Position numbers and translations under genes: made by a program. Source: Leucobacter chinensis (GTDB taxonomy: Bacteria > Actinomycetota > Actinomycetes > Actinomycetales > Microbacteriaceae). Taken from it: DNA of 64,000 bases. Shown one piece after another: positions 45,645-52,863 of this stretch. The DNA is taken from the NCBI RefSeq assembly GCF_019049105.1, contig NZ_JAHQZR010000001.1, positions 186,001-250,000 of the forward strand. The letters run 5' to 3'. Numbering within the stretch: the stretch's first letter is position 1; every line of letters starts with the position of its first letter. The notes under the pieces were generated by a model. It searched no databases and was not told the DNA's origin. It saw nothing but the letters and a program-made list of their open reading frames with translations.

Positions 45645-45698
45645 CCCGCTGCCGAACACAAGACTGTCGGCCTCGAACGGGGCCGAGCACCAGAGAAA

Positions 45699-47075
45699 GT
45701 GAGTGCAACGATGCACACAACAACAACCGATCATCAGCACGAGATACGACGCAAGCGGGCATTCGTTGGTGCCGTCGCAGGCCACGTGATCGAGTGGTAC
45801 GACTACGGCATTTATGGGTTTCTCGCCGTCTACATGGGGCAATTGTTCTTCGCCTCAGAGAACCCGGTCGTGGGGCTTATGAGCAGCTTTGCGGTATTCG
45901 CGCTGAGCTTTTTCATGCGCCCGCTCGGCGGCCTCTTCTTCGGCCCAATGGCAGACCGTATTGGCCGTAAGCAAACGCTGCTTATCGTGCTCATTCTGAT
46001 GGCGGGCTCGACCTGCCTCATCGGTATGATTCCCACCGCAGCGAGCATCGGGGTCGCTGCGCCAGTGCTCCTCATCGCGTTGCGCTGCGTTCAGGGGTTC
46101 TCGGCAGGTGGCGAGATCGGCACGGTAACGAGCTTTATCGCGGAGTACGCTGGCCCCGGCAAGCGTGGCCAAGCAACGAGCTGGCTCATGGTCACCGCGG
46201 TGCTCGGGCTGTTGCTCGGCAGTCTCGTGGCCAATGGGCTCACGATGGCGCTCGGAGCAGAGACGATGCTTGCATGGGGCTGGCGTCTGCCATTTCTCTT
46301 CGCGGGCGTGCTCGGGCTCATCGCGATCTACATTCGCCTGAAGCTTGAAGACAGCCCCGAGTTTCAAGAGCTCGCTCGGGCGGGGGAGCGCTCACCAGCA
46401 CCCCTTCGTGAGAGCCTCACCTGGGGTCGCGCGATCGCGCTCGTGTTCTGCATCATCGCTGTGCACTCATCGATTTTCTATCTCGTGCTCACTTACGCGT
46501 CGACGTTCATTGTTGAAACGCTCGATTTTTCGTCGACGGTTCGGTTCTGGTTCGTCACCATCGCGTGTCTGCTCGCGGCGTTTGTCATGCCGATCGGTGG
46601 GCGGCTTTCAGACCGGTACGGGCGTAAACCCGTGCTGCTCGTGTCGGGGGTATGGGCAACCGTATCGATGTTCTGGTTCTTCGTGAGTGCGCCGGGCGCG
46701 ACGCCCCTCTCGTTCTTCTTCCCGCTCATGTCGTGCGCGCTTGCCTTCGGGTTCTACGCCTCATCGACCTACGCGACAATGTCAGAGCTGTTGCCAACGC
46801 GAGTGCGCTCAACCGGCATCGCGGTCGCCTACAACCTGCCAGTCGCGATTTTCGGTGGCAGCGCGCCACTCGTTGCCACGTGGATCATCAGTGCGACCGG
46901 CTCAATCTCGGCACCCTGGTACTTTTTCGTTGGTACGGGAGTGATCTCGCTCGTTGCGCTGCTCGTGCTCAAACAGTCTGATTTTGACCGGGCCGCAGCA
47001 GCGAGCATGACCGGCAAGATTCAGCTGCCAGAAGCCGAACTCGAAGACGCAGAGGTTCCCGCGGCGCTCGCGTGA
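45699..47075 (+). CDS. MHS-family MFS transporter
   Basis: 458 aa, 12 membrane segments, metabolite:H+ symporter subgroup (proline/betaine, shikimate or alpha-ketoglutarate type). GHVIEWYDYGIYGFLAVYMG is the family's first helix, FGPMADRIGRKQTLL the signature loop and LRCVQGFSAGGEIG the next. Probably imports the acid handled by the ligase and thiolase. GTG 45699 is the longest start; ATG 45711 is equally possible. Confidence 0.88.
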   Translation: MSATMHTTTTDHQHEIRRKRAFVGAVAGHVIEWYDYGIYGFLAVYMGQLFFASENPVVGLMSSFAVFALSFFMRPLGGLFFGPMADRIGRKQTLLIVLILMAGSTCLIGMIPTAASIGVAAPVLLIALRCVQGFSAGGEIGTVTSFIAEYAGPGKRGQATSWLMVTAVLGLLLGSLVANGLTMALGAETMLAWGWRLPFLFAGVLGLIAIYIRLKLEDSPEFQELARAGERSPAPLRESLTWGRAIALVFCIIAVHSSIFYLVLTYASTFIVETLDFSSTVRFWFVTIACLLAAFVMPIGGRLSDRYGRKPVLLVSGVWATVSMFWFFVSAPGATPLSFFFPLMSCALAFGFYASSTYATMSELLPTRVRSTGIAVAYNLPVAIFGGSAPLVATWIISATGSISAPWYFFVGTGVISLVALLVLKQSDFDRAAAASMTGKIQLPEAELEDAEVPAALA

Positions 47076-47093
47076 GGCACTAGCCTGGCGCTG

Positions 47094-47129
47094 GTCTGGC
47101 GCTGGCTACCTCCTTGGCCAGTGCCAGAC
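47094..47129. terminator. terminator, MHS transporter/AAA ATPase
   Basis: 13-bp stem, GTCTGGCGCTGGC (47094-47106) with GCCAGTGCCAGAC (47117-47129), one G-T pair. The 3' arm lies in the last codons of the convergent ATPase gene. Confidence 0.55.
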
Positions 47130-48230
47130 CGGCCCTTCGAAAGGCAACTGGTCTTCGATGAGGGTGGCGCCGCCTGGCTTTTCGAGCCGCAAGACACGCG
47201 CTTCTGGTTCGAGCGCGCTGACAAGCTCCTGCGCGTGCGAGACGACGATGACCTGGGTGTTTTTGGCTGCCGATCTGATGAGCCCCGCGAGCGGTGCGAG
47301 GAGCGAAGGATGCAGGCTCGCCTCGGGCTCGTTGAGTACCAACAGTTTCGGCGGCCTTGGACTCAGCAACGCGGTGGCGAGGAGAATGAAGCGAAGCGTT
47401 CCGTCTGAGAGCTCCGCCGCCTGCATGTTCCGGTTCAGTCCCGGCTGGCTGAGGCACACCGTTGCCAAGGATCCGCCCAAGCTTTCGAATGTGACCTGGG
47501 AGCCGTCAAACGCTTCAGCGATGGACTCTTGCAAGCGTTCGCCGTCACCCACGCCGAGAACGGTGGCAAGGGCACCGGGTAGGTTCGATCCGCGATCATC
47601 GAGAACCGGGGTGAACGTTACCGGTCCCGGTCTGCGGGCCGGTGCTTCAGTATCGACCCGCAACTGGTCATAGAATCGCCACGCCCTCGCAGACTCCTTG
47701 AGCTCAAAAAGCTCGGGAGTCTCCGTTGGTGAGGCGAGCGTCGCGAGCATTGACTCGCTCTCACGAACTCTCATGGGGCTCAGTGAGAGATCGCCCTGCT
47801 TGTCTCTGAGGTGCACCGCGAGCGAACGGCGCTCGGCGAGAATCGTCGCTCGCCTCAGCGTCTCGCCAAACCAGACCGTCTCGTTCTTCACCTCGGGGTC
47901 GACCACCTTCGCGAATCCCGGTACTCGAAACGCAGAGAGCTGGGGCAGGCCGATGTCGATCGCGTACGACCAGTCATCGGTGGCAAAGCCCAGCCGTAAG
48001 GCGACGGGTTCGGCACGCGACTTTCCTGCGTGCAGCACGTTTGCGAGACCGCCCTCGGCGGCGAGTGAGGTGAGCGCTCCCTCACTGACGATGTGTTGCA
48101 GGAGTTTGAGCGATCGGTACAGGTTCGTTTTGCCGCTCCCATTGGGCCCGGTCACGACCGTGATCTGTTGCAAGTCGGTCACGACGTACTCGAGTGAACG
48201 GTAGTTCTCAATGGCGAGGGTGCGGATCAT
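47106..48230 (-). CDS. AAA family ATPase (RecF/OLD-like, AAA_21)
   Basis: 374 aa. Starts MIRTLAIENYRSLEYV, the usual beginning of SMC/OLD-like ATPases, with Walker A VVTGPNGSGKTNLYRSL (about residues 27-35), a signature-like ELSDGTLRFILLATALL and Walker B LLVLNEPEASLHPSLLAPL, followed by VIVVSHAQELVSAL. No TOPRIM nuclease domain and no obvious partner gene, so it is an orphan ATPase; such proteins occur in defence systems and in housekeeping contexts. TAGCGT six bases upstream indicates a leaderless start. Confidence 0.85.
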   Translation of the reverse strand: MIRTLAIENYRSLEYVVTDLQQITVVTGPNGSGKTNLYRSLKLLQHIVSEGALTSLAAEGGLANVLHAGKSRAEPVALRLGFATDDWSYAIDIGLPQLSAFRVPGFAKVVDPEVKNETVWFGETLRRATILAERRSLAVHLRDKQGDLSLSPMRVRESESMLATLASPTETPELFELKESARAWRFYDQLRVDTEAPARRPGPVTFTPVLDDRGSNLPGALATVLGVGDGERLQESIAEAFDGSQVTFESLGGSLATVCLSQPGLNRNMQAAELSDGTLRFILLATALLSPRPPKLLVLNEPEASLHPSLLAPLAGLIRSAAKNTQVIVVSHAQELVSALEPEARVLRLEKPGGATLIEDQLPFEGPVWHWPRR

Positions 48231-48236
48231 GGTTCA

Positions 48237-48242
48237 ACGCTA
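48237..48242 (-). promoter_or_regulatory. -10 box of the AAA ATPase gene
   Basis: TAGCGT on the minus strand, 6 nt before the ATG at 48230; predicts a leaderless message. Confidence 0.5.
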
Positions 48243-48351
48243 GTCGGTGGAGCGGCTCATTGGAAACCGCTGGTTTTTCATACGGTTTCGCCGTTCACAG
48301 GGCGCCGGCCGGGTGAGCATCCCGGGATGGAATCGGCGATCCGCCAACCTA

Positions 48352-49206
48352 CTATCGTGCGAACAGGCGCGCCCAGAAGTCGCGAAAGCGGTTGGCCTTG
48401 CGAACCGGTTCGGGCTGATCATCGTTCCAGTAGATTCGCGCCGAGGTGCTGGCGTTCGGCCAGGTCTCCTTGAGTCGTGCGCACATCGCGTCAAGGTGCG
48501 CCTGCGATGGTACGAAATACATGCTGACTCCGGTGATCGGGAGATCTCTGATGAGGGAGAAGTCGTGCTCTACTGAGCCATCGACTCTGAACGATCGCAG
48601 TTTAGAGCAATTGCTGAGGATGCTCACGTCCTTCAACGGGTAATTGAGTTCCAAGAGCTGAGTCTTCGTGGGTACGAGGTCAAGCGCTTTTTCGTCGCGA
48701 GCTCGCACAGGAGTGTCGAAGCAAATGAGCTTACGCGCAGCGAGGAAATTGAGATTGTCGAGGCTCTCACTCTCGCGCATCTCGATTTCGAGATTGCGGA
48801 GCTTCGGCATTGCCGCCAGTGCGCCATAGTCGCTCTCATCTCGCCTACTGATGTACAGCGTGGTGATGTGTTGCAAGCGCGCAATGTCCTGGGCGGTAAT
48901 GCCAGTGACCCCATCCAGACTCAGCAGCTTGATATGTGGCCTCTCATTCAAAAAGTCCAAGCTCTCAACGAAGAGCTTTCCTGTCATGTGAAGCTTCGAG
49001 ATTTTGGGGTTAGCGGTCACCAGCTCAAGATCGCTCTGAGCCAATGTTTCTGTTCGCACCCACACCTCTCGGAGTTTCGGGAGCCGTGGAATGGCCTCCA
49101 GGTTCTTGAAACGCATTCCAGGGACGTCGAGCCAGATCTCACGAAGGTTAGGGATGTGCTCTAAGAGGGCGAAGTCAACGTCGATATTGTCCTGCTGTAT
49201 GTGCAC
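48352..49206 (-). CDS. leucine-rich-repeat-like protein, 5' end probably broken
   Basis: 284 aa if it starts at GTG 49206. Repeating LxxLxxLxI units (IPNLREIWLDV, LPKLREVWV, MPKLRNLEIEM) suggest an irregular LRR solenoid; no signal peptide or membrane segment. The same frame continues upstream as protein-like sequence (YFADYLAQGKTVTQALKSIN) to an in-frame TAG at 49276-49278, and beyond it to an ATG at 49308 with 10 more codons. GTG 49206 has no clear ribosome-binding site, so this may be a nonsense-interrupted gene. Codon use is less GC-rich than its neighbours. Confidence 0.55.
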   Translation of the reverse strand: MHIQQDNIDVDFALLEHIPNLREIWLDVPGMRFKNLEAIPRLPKLREVWVRTETLAQSDLELVTANPKISKLHMTGKLFVESLDFLNERPHIKLLSLDGVTGITAQDIARLQHITTLYISRRDESDYGALAAMPKLRNLEIEMRESESLDNLNFLAARKLICFDTPVRARDEKALDLVPTKTQLLELNYPLKDVSILSNCSKLRSFRVDGSVEHDFSLIRDLPITGVSMYFVPSQAHLDAMCARLKETWPNASTSARIYWNDDQPEPVRKANRFRDFWARLFAR

Positions 49207-49383
49207 GCCGTTAATACTCTTGAGCGCTTGGGTTACCGTCTTGCCTTGAGCGAGATAGTCAGCGAAATATGAGCTCTAAAAGGAATCGAGCGACGGTTCT
49301 TCAGTCATAGGCCCATTGTATTCGGGCGGTCCTGCGTTCTTTTCGCGATAACCGAACAAGCGGTGGACGACTTTGGGAAAGCG

Positions 49384-49425
49384 AAAGGCCCCTGATCTCG
49401 TGTAAACACTTGATCAGGGGCCTTT
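49384..49425. terminator. chromosomal terminator next to attL
   Basis: Perfect 14-bp inverted repeat, AAAGGCCCCTGATC (49384-49397) with GATCAGGGGCCTTT (49412-49425). Probably the original terminator of the initiator tRNA gene, now separated from it by the integrated element. Confidence 0.85.
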
Positions 49426-49429
49426 CTCA

Positions 49430-49467
49430 TCGTTGCGGGGGCAGGATTTGAACCTACGACCTCCGGG
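49430..49467. repeat. attL, 38-bp direct repeat of the tRNA-fMet 3' end
   Basis: Identical to 55597-55634; contains the T-arm and acceptor 3' strand of the tRNA but then diverges, so it is a tRNA fragment left at the distal end of the element, not a gene. Similarity continues outward into the terminator hairpin (15 bp with one mismatch, 49408-49422 vs 55577-55591). Confidence 0.9.
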
Positions 49468-49554
49468 ATACGTGTGTTCTACTCTGGACGCTCCCTTGCG
49501 CAAGCCACTCTGCCCTAGAAAACATTGGCATGTAGCTATATGTTGGGAACATTT

Positions 49555-49646
49555 TGTCTACCGGAGTTCGGCACGTGTCTACCGAACTATGCGGGTACTT
49601 CTGAGGGTACTTATCTTGCTTTGAACCACTGCATAAAGTACCCTCA
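49555..49646. repeat. left integrase arm-type repeats
   Basis: Two TGTCTACCG copies (49555-49563 and 49576-49584), then GGGTACTT at 49593-49600 and 49605-49612 with a 12-bp period, and the inverse AAGTACCCTCA at 49636-49646. ATGCGGGTACTTCTG followed by GGGTACTT matches the right end at 23 of 24 positions. They lie between attL and the integrase ATG, where arm-binding sites are expected. Confidence 0.6.
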
Positions 49647-49650
49647 AGGC

Positions 49651-50922
49651 ATGAGCAAGCCCCAGCACCGCGCGCCCTCCACCCGTCTCGAACCCGGCCA
49701 GCACTCCGTGGATCGCGTCACGCCCGTCTGGAACGACGAGCGGGGCGCGTGGACGATGAAGTGGAGCGTACGACTCAAGGACGGCCGTCTGATCGCCGGG
49801 AAGCGCGCCCAGGGTGCGACCAAGGCCCAGGTGCGGCAGCGCGCTCGCGAGGCCGCCGAGGAGCTGCTAAAGACGGGCGGCATGCACGGCGCATGGAAGG
49901 GCACCTCCGGTCTCGCCGACTACATCGCGCAGGTCTCGACGCCCGAGGTCGAGAAGAACACGAACGAGAACACGCTCGCCCGCTATCGGCTGGCGCTGAA
50001 GCAGCTCGTTGGCGGCTGCGACGACCACAAGCACGAGAACTCGCTCAAAGGCCACAGCATCGCGTCTGGGGCGCGTTTCCGCGTGCTGGAGGGGTGCTTG
50101 CAGGAGATCGCTGCTCTGCACGGCTCTGAGAGCGCCAGGCAGGCGCGCACGGTGCTCGGCAAGTACGTCGTGCAGCAGCTGATCCGCGAGGGCCTGCTCG
50201 AAGGCAACCCGCTTGCGGGCATGAGCATCGACCTCAAGACGGGGGCCCGTGAGAACACGAACCGCCGGGGCGGCAGCCAGTCGCTCAGCCGTGAGCAGTG
50301 GCTTGCCGCGCTTGAGTACCTGCTCGCGCTCGATCCCGAGGATGTCGAGAAGCCGCGTCGTGGCCGCTGGACTCGCGCGGATGCCGTGGCGAAGCGCCGT
50401 GCGACCATCGACCTCGCGCTGTTGCAGGCGACTACCGGACTCAGGCAGAGCGAGGCGAATCGCATCGACTGGTCGCTCGTCAGCGTTACTCAGGACGCAA
50501 AAATGCTGATCTACGTGCCCAAGCACATCGCGAAGAACAAGAAGCCGCGTACTGTGCCGGTGCTCGACCCCCGTGTGGTCGAGCGACTGAATGAGCGCCG
50601 AGCCGCCGGCGCTCTCGTCATCGGCTCACCGACCGATCAGACGGCGGTCTGGGAGCGCGGGAACTGCTCGAAGGCAGCGAGAGGGCTCTATGACGAGGCG
50701 GCTGAGGCGCTGGGCATCGAGATCATGGGCACCGAGGCGGGGCGTTCGCATATCTGGCGGGCGACGCTCAACACGGTGACGGCGGCGCTCGGCGTGCCGG
50801 AAGAGATCAGGTCTGCGAACTTCGGGCATGATGCTGAGACGAATCGGGGCGCGTACCTCGACCACACGAACGCAGACGCGATGCTAGCGGCCTACGCCAA
50901 GCTGCACGACACGCCGAAGTAG
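49651..50922 (+). CDS. int: tyrosine recombinase/integrase
   Basis: 423 aa from ATG at 49651 (MSKPQHRAPSTRLE). An N-terminal arm-binding domain and a SAM-like core-binding domain (about residues 70-200) precede the catalytic domain. Active-site residues: Arg in TTGLRQSEANRI, HxxR in SHIWRATLN, His in FGHDAETN and the tyrosine in RGAYLDH. It catalyses site-specific insertion at the tRNA-fMet 3' end and, with the HTH protein, excision. Adjacent to attL, as usual for tRNA-targeting elements. Confidence 0.93.
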   Translation: MSKPQHRAPSTRLEPGQHSVDRVTPVWNDERGAWTMKWSVRLKDGRLIAGKRAQGATKAQVRQRAREAAEELLKTGGMHGAWKGTSGLADYIAQVSTPEVEKNTNENTLARYRLALKQLVGGCDDHKHENSLKGHSIASGARFRVLEGCLQEIAALHGSESARQARTVLGKYVVQQLIREGLLEGNPLAGMSIDLKTGARENTNRRGGSQSLSREQWLAALEYLLALDPEDVEKPRRGRWTRADAVAKRRATIDLALLQATTGLRQSEANRIDWSLVSVTQDAKMLIYVPKHIAKNKKPRTVPVLDPRVVERLNERRAAGALVIGSPTDQTAVWERGNCSKAARGLYDEAAEALGIEIMGTEAGRSHIWRATLNTVTAALGVPEEIRSANFGHDAETNRGAYLDHTNADAMLAAYAKLHDTPK

Positions 50923-50964
50923 ACATCGGCCCATTTGTCGGTAGCGCTCGGTAGAGTGGTTGTT

Positions 50965-50987
50965 ACCTCGCGCGGTGCGTGCGAGGT
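50965..50987. promoter_or_regulatory. inverted repeat downstream of int
   Basis: ACCTCGC (50965-50971) and GCGAGGT (50981-50987) form a 7-bp stem in the 204-bp int-xis gap; could be an operator or a weak terminator. Confidence 0.35.
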
Positions 50988-51068
50988 GGCTGTGGACACT
51001 CGGCTCGTGACCGAGGGTGAGAAATCGCCTCCAGGTCGGCCAGAAGTACTCGGGAGCACGCACCCGGG

Positions 51069-51083
51069 AAATGCTCGTTTATC
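51069..51083. repeat. AAATGCTCGTTTATC repeat, left copy
   Basis: Fifteen bases identical to 55062-55076. Each copy is followed by an AAACG that pairs with its CGTTT, giving a small hairpin. One copy is upstream of the HTH gene, the other beside the iterons. Confidence 0.6.
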
Positions 51084-51100
51084 TGGAAACGGGCTCGGTC

Positions 51101-51122
51101 GCACCTCATCTGAATGAGGTGC
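51101..51122 (+). promoter_or_regulatory. hairpin over the excisionase ribosome-binding site
   Basis: GCACCTCAT (51101-51109) pairs perfectly with ATGAGGTGC (51114-51122), 4-nt loop. The 3' arm holds the only Shine-Dalgarno candidate (GAGG) for ATG 51127, so the RNA structure, or a protein bound to the DNA palindrome, could limit expression. Confidence 0.5.
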
Positions 51123-51126
51123 CGAC

Positions 51127-51363
51127 ATGGCCAAGAACACTCCTACCGCGACCGTCGTCGCGCTGACTCCCGCGCGCGTGTCCAGCGTCGCTGCCGCGCG
51201 CTACCTCGGCTACGAGCCGCAGACTCTCGTCAACTGGCGCAACCTGGGCAAGGGGCCCCGCTTCGTCCGCGACGGCAGGCCCGGCAGCCGGGTCTTCTAC
51301 CGGGTCGCCGACCTTGATGCCTGGCTCGAAGAGCAGGCCGCGCGGTCGAGCGCTGCGGTCTGA
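51127..51363 (+). CDS. HTH DNA-binding protein, excisionase candidate
   Basis: 78 aa. Residues 16-68 match the MerR-like HTH_17/excisionase pattern: VAAARYLGYEPQTLVNWRNL, then GKGPRFVRDG and VFYRVADLDAWLEEQ. Proteins of this size and fold act as recombination directionality factors (Xis/AlpA). Position two genes from int supports that role. Start ATG 51127 with the RBS inside a hairpin. Confidence 0.78.
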   Translation: MAKNTPTATVVALTPARVSSVAAARYLGYEPQTLVNWRNLGKGPRFVRDGRPGSRVFYRVADLDAWLEEQAARSSAAV

Positions 51364-51458
51364 TCCCCTCGCAAGAGCCGTCTTTACGAAAAGAGACGAC
51401 CCTCGCGGCATCCGGGCGTTGGCAGTGCACCGGGCGAGGGGCGTCGGAAAGAGTTCCT

Positions 51459-52145
51459 ATGCCCAAGAATACCAGGGGCCCGCGATACGCGGGGTTCCGG
51501 TTCGTGATCCCTGCCGACCTCGCGGCTCCCGCCGATGTCGCCGCAGTGCTCGACCCGCAGCGCACCGTGCAGGAGTACGCCGTCGGCCTGCACGACCGCG
51601 ACAGCGCCGCGCCGCACATTCAGGGTGCCCTGCTGTGCCCCACGCGGGTGGCGCTCCCAGAGATGCACCGTCGGCTGTCACGAGGTCTCGACGTCGCCGC
51701 CGATCTGATCGACCTTGACCCTCTGATCGCCGGGCGCGGACGGAGTGCCCGTGACGCCTTCCTGGGGTTCGCCTCGTACCTGCCGCACGACGACGCCGAG
51801 CAGCGAGCGCGCGGCAAGGCGCTCTACTTCCGCGACTCGATCCGTGTGTCCGATCCGGGCATCTGGGCTCAGGTCGATAAATGGCGCGAGCGCCAGGCCC
51901 GCAAGCTCAAGGCGGCTCGCCCCCTCGGCGAGGTCGAGACGATCGAGCTGCTGCTCATGTACGCCTACACCGACCCGGACACCGTGATGATGCGCGAGCC
52001 GTTGCTGTGGCGCGCGCCCGGCAACCAGTCGCGGTTCACGAGGGCCTATGCCGACCGCGGAGCAGCCATCCACGGGCAGCACGATTTGCCCGAGCATCTG
52101 CGGGCCAGGATGCCCGCTGACTTGGTCGAGCGGCTGACCGCCTGA
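51459..52145 (+). CDS. rep: replication initiator, rolling-circle Rep_2-like
   Basis: 228 aa. VQEYAVGLHDRDSAAPHIQG resembles the HUH metal-binding segment of rolling-circle initiators, but with His-Ile-Gln (HUQ) instead of His-x-His. FASYLPHDDAEQRARGKALY followed by FRDSIRV resembles the later YLxHxD...K.QY...I block of Rep_2 plasmid proteins, with a candidate nucleophilic tyrosine. The C-terminal 70 residues have no helicase motifs. Probably nicks the element's circular form near the iterons. The family call rests on motif pattern only. Confidence 0.65.
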   Translation: MPKNTRGPRYAGFRFVIPADLAAPADVAAVLDPQRTVQEYAVGLHDRDSAAPHIQGALLCPTRVALPEMHRRLSRGLDVAADLIDLDPLIAGRGRSARDAFLGFASYLPHDDAEQRARGKALYFRDSIRVSDPGIWAQVDKWRERQARKLKAARPLGEVETIELLLMYAYTDPDTVMMREPLLWRAPGNQSRFTRAYADRGAAIHGQHDLPEHLRARMPADLVERLTA

Positions 52146-52202
52146 CCGACCCCCGGCTCGCCGGTCGGCGGGCTGGTTCATTCCAACGAGAGGAGCCACA
52201 CC

Positions 52203-52505
52203 GTGGCTACGAAGACCAGCAAGGAACTGCTCGCGGAAGCGGCGAAGTCGCAACGCGCAGCCAAGCTCGCGGAGTCCCGCGAGTACGAGACGTTCGGGCG
52301 TGAGATCGCGAAGCGTTTCGCGCCCGGCGTGAAGTATGCGACCGACGCTATCTCGGCGGCGCGCATCGCCTTGGACGGCGTGACCGTCCCCGTCGATTCG
52401 GCGGAGACCGTCTCGAGCGATTCGCTCGAGACGGTCTCCCCGGATTCGGACGACGAGACCGGCGCGCAGCCGTCATTCTCGGCGGACGGCTGGGGTCGGC
52501 AGTGA
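52203..52505 (+). CDS. small acidic protein of the mobile element
   Basis: 100 aa from GTG 52203, behind AGAGGAGC. The N-terminal half is helical and charged (KELLAEAAKSQRAAKLAESR). The C-terminal half is acidic and Ser-rich with a repeat, ETVSSDS and ETVSPDS, encoded by a perfect DNA palindrome. No known domain; placed between rep and the relaxase it may be a relaxosome accessory protein, which is inference. Confidence 0.6.
   Translation: MATKTSKELLAEAAKSQRAAKLAESREYETFGREIAKRFAPGVKYATDAISAARIALDGVTVPVDSAETVSSDSLETVSPDSDDETGAQPSFSADGWGRQ
52403..52439. repeat. 37-nt perfect palindrome
   Basis: Arms 52403-52420 and 52422-52439 are exact reverse complements over 18 bp with a single central T. 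It lies within the coding sequence of the small acidic protein, and the arms encode the two ETVS repeats. As single-stranded DNA or RNA this would form a very stable hairpin. Confidence 0.95.
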
Positions 52506-52528
52506 CGTTGCCGACCCCCACGGAGAGC

Positions 52529-52554
52529 CCCCGACCGTCACGCGGCGGTCGGGG
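52529..52554. terminator. hairpin after the small acidic gene
   Basis: CCCCGACCG (52529-52537) pairs with CGGTCGGGG (52546-52554), 8-nt loop, 24 bp after the stop codon. No T run; a terminator or part of the transfer region. Confidence 0.5.
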
Positions 52555-52652
52555 TGCTCGACGTGTCTCGCACGCCGTAGCGGGGAGCCCAGTGGGCTGC
52601 CCGCGCAGGGGTGCGTCGAGGCCCGCCAGGGCCGAGGAGCCCGCCGCAGGCG

Positions 52653-52715
52653 CCCAGTCTTACCGGAGCGCAGCGGAGGTAAGAGTACTGGGTTACCCTT
52701 TGCCGCGCAAAGACA
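52653..52715. other. candidate origin of transfer upstream of the relaxase
   Basis: The 358-bp gap 52506-52863 has no gene. Within it CCCAGTCTTACC (52653-52664) pairs with GGTAAG (52678-52683) and ACTGGG (52687-52692) across a 3-nt bulge, immediately followed by CTTTGC/GCAAAG. A hairpin just upstream of a relaxase gene is the usual setting of oriT. Two GCAGGGTCCCAG direct repeats (52739-52750 and 52806-52817) follow. The nick site cannot be named. Confidence 0.35.
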
Positions 52716-52863
52716 GAGCAGAGGCTCCACACACGGGCGCAGGGTCCCAGGTGGTGGAGAGGGTCTGGCTTGGCTCGGCAAAGGGCGCGACGCGGGTGGA
52801 TGGGTGCAGGGTCCCAGCCGACCACGGAGCATCCGATGGGGCAGAGCGACAGGAGGATTTGCG

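Noticed and set aside
49430-49467. Second tRNA gene at the left end of the element
   Set aside because: Only the T arm and acceptor 3' strand are present; the anticodon and D arms are missing, so it is an attachment-site fragment.
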